Shown here one piece after another: positions 60,674-63,740 of a stretch of DNA of 63,740 nt (the stretch's first letter is position 1; each line of letters begins with the position of its first letter). Made by a program: the position numbers and the translations under genes. The notes below the pieces were generated by a model that was not told the DNA's origin, made no database searches, and was given only the letters and a program-made list of their open reading frames with translations. The stretch comes from UBA11612 sp963976395. Lineage in GTDB: Bacteria > Pseudomonadota > Alphaproteobacteria > Rhodospirillales > Rhodospirillaceae. The stretch lies in assembly GCA_963976395.1 (NCBI GenBank), contig CAXBLG010000013.1, positions 1-63,740 of the forward strand, read 5' to 3'.

Positions 60674-61054
60674 CTATTTCGCCGTGTAGCTGGTATTCCC
60701 CGGACCCCAGAACGCCCGCATCGTCAGGATTTTGCCGTCGTCGTTAAAGGTCATGACGTCGATACAATCAAATTCCATAACTTTGTCGGGCAGTTGTACA
60801 ACGCCGTGAAATGGAAATGCAGCTTCGTTTTCGACAATGCGCGCCGGGCCTGTCGGCGTGATTTTGCACTGCATGGACATGGCGCCGCTGTAGAATTTAA
60901 GCAGCCCCTCGGCGCCAGTGCGAACCTTTGATCCGACCGGATCTTCCACCGTCGCATCCTCAGCAAAAAGGGCAACAACGGCTTCGGCGCTTCCTTTGTC
61001 GAAAGCGTCAAAATATCCATCCACGGTGGTTTGAATTTTGTTCTTCAGATCCAC
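60674..61054 (-). CDS. SnoaL-like/steroid isomerase-fold protein (second)
   Basis: A 126-residue NTF2-fold protein with 'VDGYFDAFDKGSAEAVVALFAEDATVEDPVGSKVRTG' near the start, the pattern of ketosteroid isomerase-like proteins, and 'CIDVMTFNDDGKILTMRAFWGPGN' at the end. The catalytic Asp/Tyr set of true ketosteroid isomerase cannot be confirmed. GTG 61054 was chosen because the family starts with '(V)DLKNKIQTTVDGYF' and GAAGGAC precedes it; the frame is open to 61114. It follows the SDR gene on the same strand after about 90 bases. Confidence 0.82.
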   Translation of the reverse strand: MDLKNKIQTTVDGYFDAFDKGSAEAVVALFAEDATVEDPVGSKVRTGAEGLLKFYSGAMSMQCKITPTGPARIVENEAAFPFHGVVQLPDKVMEFDCIDVMTFNDDGKILTMRAFWGPGNTSYTAK

Positions 61055-61147
61055 GGCATTGTCCTTCTGTCCGAATGTGAGGCGTACTATTGCTTGGTGC
61101 GGTGTTGCAGGCAAGTAAAGCGCGCTGGTTTCACAGTATCCTGTGCA

Positions 61148-62002
61148 TCAAGGTCGTACTTTAATGCCGCGGTCGGTCACGACCGGCAAATTGGTCCAAT
61201 ACCCGTCTGGTGCGCGGTAAAAGCCGCCGGCGGCCAGCGCGCCGCCGTCCAAATGGATTGTGGTGCCGGTCACCCAGGCTGACAGGTCGGTGGCCAAAAA
61301 TACCGCGCAGCCGGCTGCGTCTTGAGGTGTACCGAATCGTCCTAACGGAATCCAACGTTTGATATGGTCTTGATGCTCCGGCGGAATGAGGCCCGCCACC
61401 GGCACTTGCGGAGTCTCCGTTGTCTCTGGGGCAATGGCATTAACGCGGATGCCGGCAGGTCCGAGTTCAAGGGCGAGGCTTTTTGTGAAGCCGGTTATTC
61501 CGGCTTTGAATGCAGCATAAACGGCGCAGGCCGGGATACCGCGAAAGCCTTCGATAGACGAGAGATTGATAATGCTGCCGCCGTCGCCGCTGCGGTGCAT
61601 GAGCGGAAGGCTATTCTGGGTCACAACAAAGACGTGACGAAGATTGATGTTATATAAGTCGTCCCACTGCTGTTCGGTGAAACGCTCAAACTTTGAATGA
61701 TAGCCAAGAAAATCGCCGACGTTATTGACGAGGATGTCCAGCCGCCCAAATTTTTTATCGATCTGCTCGATAACCTTTTTGACATCTCCCGTCTTCTGAA
61801 CATCCGCCGTTACGACTAGAAATTCGTTGCCGATCTGCGAGAGACCGGACCGAACATCGTCAGCACGCGTCGGGTCTATTTCCGCGACTACGACCCGCGC
61901 GCCGAGATGTGCATAGGCCTCCGCGATACTGCGGCCGATTCCCGCGCCGCCGCCGGTAATCAGCGCGACCTTGCCTTCTAGTGTTGGTGCCCAATTGGTC
62001 AT
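61148..62002 (-). CDS. short-chain dehydrogenase/reductase
   Basis: A 284-residue classical SDR oxidoreductase using NAD(P). The nucleotide site is 'ALITGGGAGIGRSIAEAY' (TGxxxGxG), 'ILVNNVG' is the NNAG-type motif, and the catalytic set is Ser in 'INLSSIEG', Tyr and Lys in 'AVYAAFKAGI' (YxxxK). The acidic residue after strand two ('VVVAEIDPT') suggests NAD rather than NADP. C-terminal 'TDLSAWVTGTTIHLDGG' is typical. It lies with a steroid-isomerase-like gene, hinting at a cyclic-ketone or sterol-type substrate, without proof. Confidence 0.93.
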   Translation of the reverse strand: MTNWAPTLEGKVALITGGGAGIGRSIAEAYAHLGARVVVAEIDPTRADDVRSGLSQIGNEFLVVTADVQKTGDVKKVIEQIDKKFGRLDILVNNVGDFLGYHSKFERFTEQQWDDLYNINLRHVFVVTQNSLPLMHRSGDGGSIINLSSIEGFRGIPACAVYAAFKAGITGFTKSLALELGPAGIRVNAIAPETTETPQVPVAGLIPPEHQDHIKRWIPLGRFGTPQDAAGCAVFLATDLSAWVTGTTIHLDGGALAAGGFYRAPDGYWTNLPVVTDRGIKVRP

Positions 62003-62167
62003 GCCTGCCTCCCCAAAACGTCAGTGATGCGACTCGCAGCAAACTGTGCGGGCGATGGTCCAGGAGGGAAAGAAAGAAATGACGGGCCAGGAAAAATGAA
62101 ACGAAGAACTGCCCCTGCCTATAGGTCTTTCACAGGATCTTTCGAATCGTTTGCCAATCGTGGCAAT

Positions 62168-63091
62168 TCAAAGAGATCTGACGAGGCGATCCAGCTTGCG
62201 TAGCGTTTGCTGCCCCAGTTCCACAGCGCCCATTCCTTTCGCCTTCTGAAACTCTGCCTCGGTGCTGAGGACCATGCCTAGTATCACCTTCGTTGCTCCG
62301 TCGTGATCCTCGAACGAGGCCCAGGCGTCGGCATGTTTCGGTCCGTTTTCGCCCCACAGCAGTGTATAGGCTATCCTTTCCTCGGGCCGGACCTCGGTAT
62401 AAAGGTGATGGTTCGGGAACACCGTGCCATCAGCTGCGATCATATCAAAGACCCATTCGCCGCCCGTTTGCAGATCGATTCTTTTCGTGCGGCAGGAAAA
62501 CCCATCCGGCCCCCACCATTGCGGCAGCGTTTCCGGGCTCATCCAGGTATTCCAGACGACGGTCCGCGGCGCCTGTATCATCCGCTGCAGCAACATTGTA
62601 CGCGTGGCCACTCCGGCGAGGTTGTCCAATCCCGCATCGAAACCTTGTCGGTAGCCGGCTTCCATATCTTCGGCCAGCGCGGAAAGTTGCACCGTTACGA
62701 CTACCCGGCTGCGCTCGTCCGTGCCGGAAAAATCGGCCGTTACCAGCGCCGCCGATTGCGTTACGCCACGGGATGAGATGACCTCGTAGTTCACACTGCG
62801 CGTCTCCAGCTGCAATTCCAGCCAGCCACATTCACAGCGGATGTCGGGTTGGTCCTTCACTTTGCAGAGCGAGATTTCGCGGCCACCTACCCTGGTATCG
62901 GCTTCTAGAAACTCCACGGTGACCGAGGGCGTGGGGGCCGCCCAGACTGCCCGCGCAGCTGGTGCGGTCCAGGCGTGCCACAACACAGACAATGGGGCGG
63001 ATATATCTCGCTCGAAGGTGAGTGTCGCGAAACGGCCTTTCACATGGTCGCGTGCAGCCGTTATGTCGTCCGGATTCTGCTTAGATGTCAT
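62168..63091 (-). CDS. tandem SRPBCC (AHSA1-like) protein
   Basis: A 307-residue protein with two START/SRPBCC domains in a row: 'FERDISAPLSVLWHAWTAPAARAVWAAP' opens the first (about 20-150) and 'RMIQAPRTVVWNTWMSPETLPQWWGPDGFSCRTKRIDLQTGGEWVFDM' the second (about 165-300). The AHSA1 group binds hydrophobic ligands. Its ATG overlaps the stop of the arsR-type gene (63088-63091), so the two are co-translated. That arrangement is common for ArsR/SRPBCC pairs, in which the SRPBCC protein may be the regulator's ligand-linked partner. Confidence 0.9.
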   Translation of the reverse strand: MTSKQNPDDITAARDHVKGRFATLTFERDISAPLSVLWHAWTAPAARAVWAAPTPSVTVEFLEADTRVGGREISLCKVKDQPDIRCECGWLELQLETRSVNYEVISSRGVTQSAALVTADFSGTDERSRVVVTVQLSALAEDMEAGYRQGFDAGLDNLAGVATRTMLLQRMIQAPRTVVWNTWMSPETLPQWWGPDGFSCRTKRIDLQTGGEWVFDMIAADGTVFPNHHLYTEVRPEERIAYTLLWGENGPKHADAWASFEDHDGATKVILGMVLSTEAEFQKAKGMGAVELGQQTLRKLDRLVRSL

Positions 63092-63429
63092 TTCGGGCGT
63101 TCCTTCATTGCTTTCATTGCAAATGCGTCCAGCCGGTCTAACCGGGCTTCCCATATGTCCTGCTGTTCATCGAGCCATGACTGAATTGGCTTCAGGGCTT
63201 CGGGCACGATGGCGCAGGTGCGGACCCGTCCATCCTTGGTGGTGACGATTAGCCCCGCCTCTTCAAGCACTGAAATGTGCCGCATCACCGTGGGAAGGCG
63301 TAGGCCGGTGGGTTCGGATAAATTTGTGACCGGCGCAGGGCTTTCAGCCAGCCGGGTCAGGATTGATCTGCGGGTCGGGTCGGACAGGGCATGGAAGAGC
63401 AGTGAGAGGTCTGGGAAATGCTTAGTCAT
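63088..63429 (-). CDS. ArsR-family winged-helix regulator
   Basis: A 113-residue regulator with 'LFHALSDPTRRSILTRLAESPAPVTNLSEPTGLRLPTVMRHISVLEEAGLIVTTKDGRVRTCAI'. This is the ArsR HTH and wing of the subgroup found beside SRPBCC proteins. The metal-binding ELCVCDL motif is absent, so it is not a classical metal sensor. First gene of the leftward ArsR-SRPBCC operon. A small GCTA/TAGC repeat lies just before it. The 311 bases from 63430 to the window end show no gene or repeat I recognise. Confidence 0.92.
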   Translation of the reverse strand: MTKHFPDLSLLFHALSDPTRRSILTRLAESPAPVTNLSEPTGLRLPTVMRHISVLEEAGLIVTTKDGRVRTCAIVPEALKPIQSWLDEQQDIWEARLDRLDAFAMKAMKERPK

Positions 63430-63740
63430 ATTGCTAACTATAGCTCAGAGCTTTGGCCACACAAGAAAAACTTTGCCAATTAACTAAGTATTCGTGCATG
63501 AGCACGCTGGAGCCGTGAAGCCGTTGGCGACTGTTATGTTTTCGGGCTAGGCGGTTGCCCGGTTTACGTAGGTCCAAGCTAGAACATAATCAGCGACTTC
63601 AAAGTTGAAGGCTGATCGGGTGCAAATCTGTTGAAATGTAGAGTGGCATAACGAGATTTGGCGGAGGGGGTGTCCGTCTAACTGCCGTCCAGCGCCATCC
63701 GACATTGTCCGTACCCATCTCATACATGTCGCAGTTTAAC

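Noticed and set aside
1..63740. CRISPR arrays, prophage or transposon
   Set aside because: No regularly spaced repeats with unique spacers, no cas genes, phage structural genes or transposase. The tandem repeat at 33316 has no spacers.

Overview
The window reads as a chromosomal segment of an alphaproteobacterium. A small Hsp20 chaperone sits beside a DUF1150 protein, a pairing I associate with that class. A DUF3750 protein, a two-domain MnmC, DUF983 and HupE/UreJ fit the same group. No rRNA gene is present, so I do not name an order. I see no prophage, plasmid or conjugation genes, no intact transposase and no CRISPR array.

Layout. 0-1.4 kb: tRNA-Arg(CCT) and a leftward hsp20-DUF1150-RidA cluster with a possible RNA thermometer. 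1.6-2.7 kb: prolyl aminopeptidase, followed by a strong terminator. 2.9-15.1 kb: a rightward block of efflux genes in the order adaptor-pump-adaptor-pump-pump. The two adaptor promoters share the same motifs at the same spacing. 15.2-30.2 kb: patatin-like lipase, a large methyltransferase, an outer-membrane barrel, GNAT, DUF3750, thioesterase, an Uup-like ABC-F ATPase, an NHL-propeller lipoprotein, a Tat-exported amidase, an FkbM methyltransferase and a GFA protein. 30.3-31.0 kb: a 4-TM protein and XRE regulator pair whose promoter carries two palindromic operators.

31.0-38.0 kb is the most unusual stretch. Short same-orientation repeats separate self-contained modules: a hypothetical gene, TetR plus membrane protein, a class-C-type serine hydrolase, NmrA plus LysR, and a B3-like metallo-beta-lactamase lipoprotein. 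An isolated fliN follows. 38.5-44 kb holds a Sel1 protein, an XRE regulator, a DUF983 protein, an amidohydrolase and a HupE/membrane-anchor pair. 44-47.9 kb is a scarred duplication zone with a broken serine hydrolase, a deleted copy of a gene end, and two paralogous peptidoglycan-binding-domain proteins.

47.6-50.6 kb: a DUF6502-DUF5666 operon. Upstream, two perfect GTGGGAA-type palindromes flank a consensus promoter that points the other way, into about 600 bases with no convincing gene but strong inverted repeats. This and the repeat-delimited modules are my best candidates for something undescribed. 50.6-63.4 kb: mnmC, a double alpha/beta-hydrolase with one dead domain, an M1 peptidase, a PQQ-propeller/cytochrome fusion with a CXXXCH haem motif in an apparent operon with FkbM and SnoaL-like genes, an SDR, and an ArsR-SRPBCC pair. 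The last 300 bases hold nothing I recognise.
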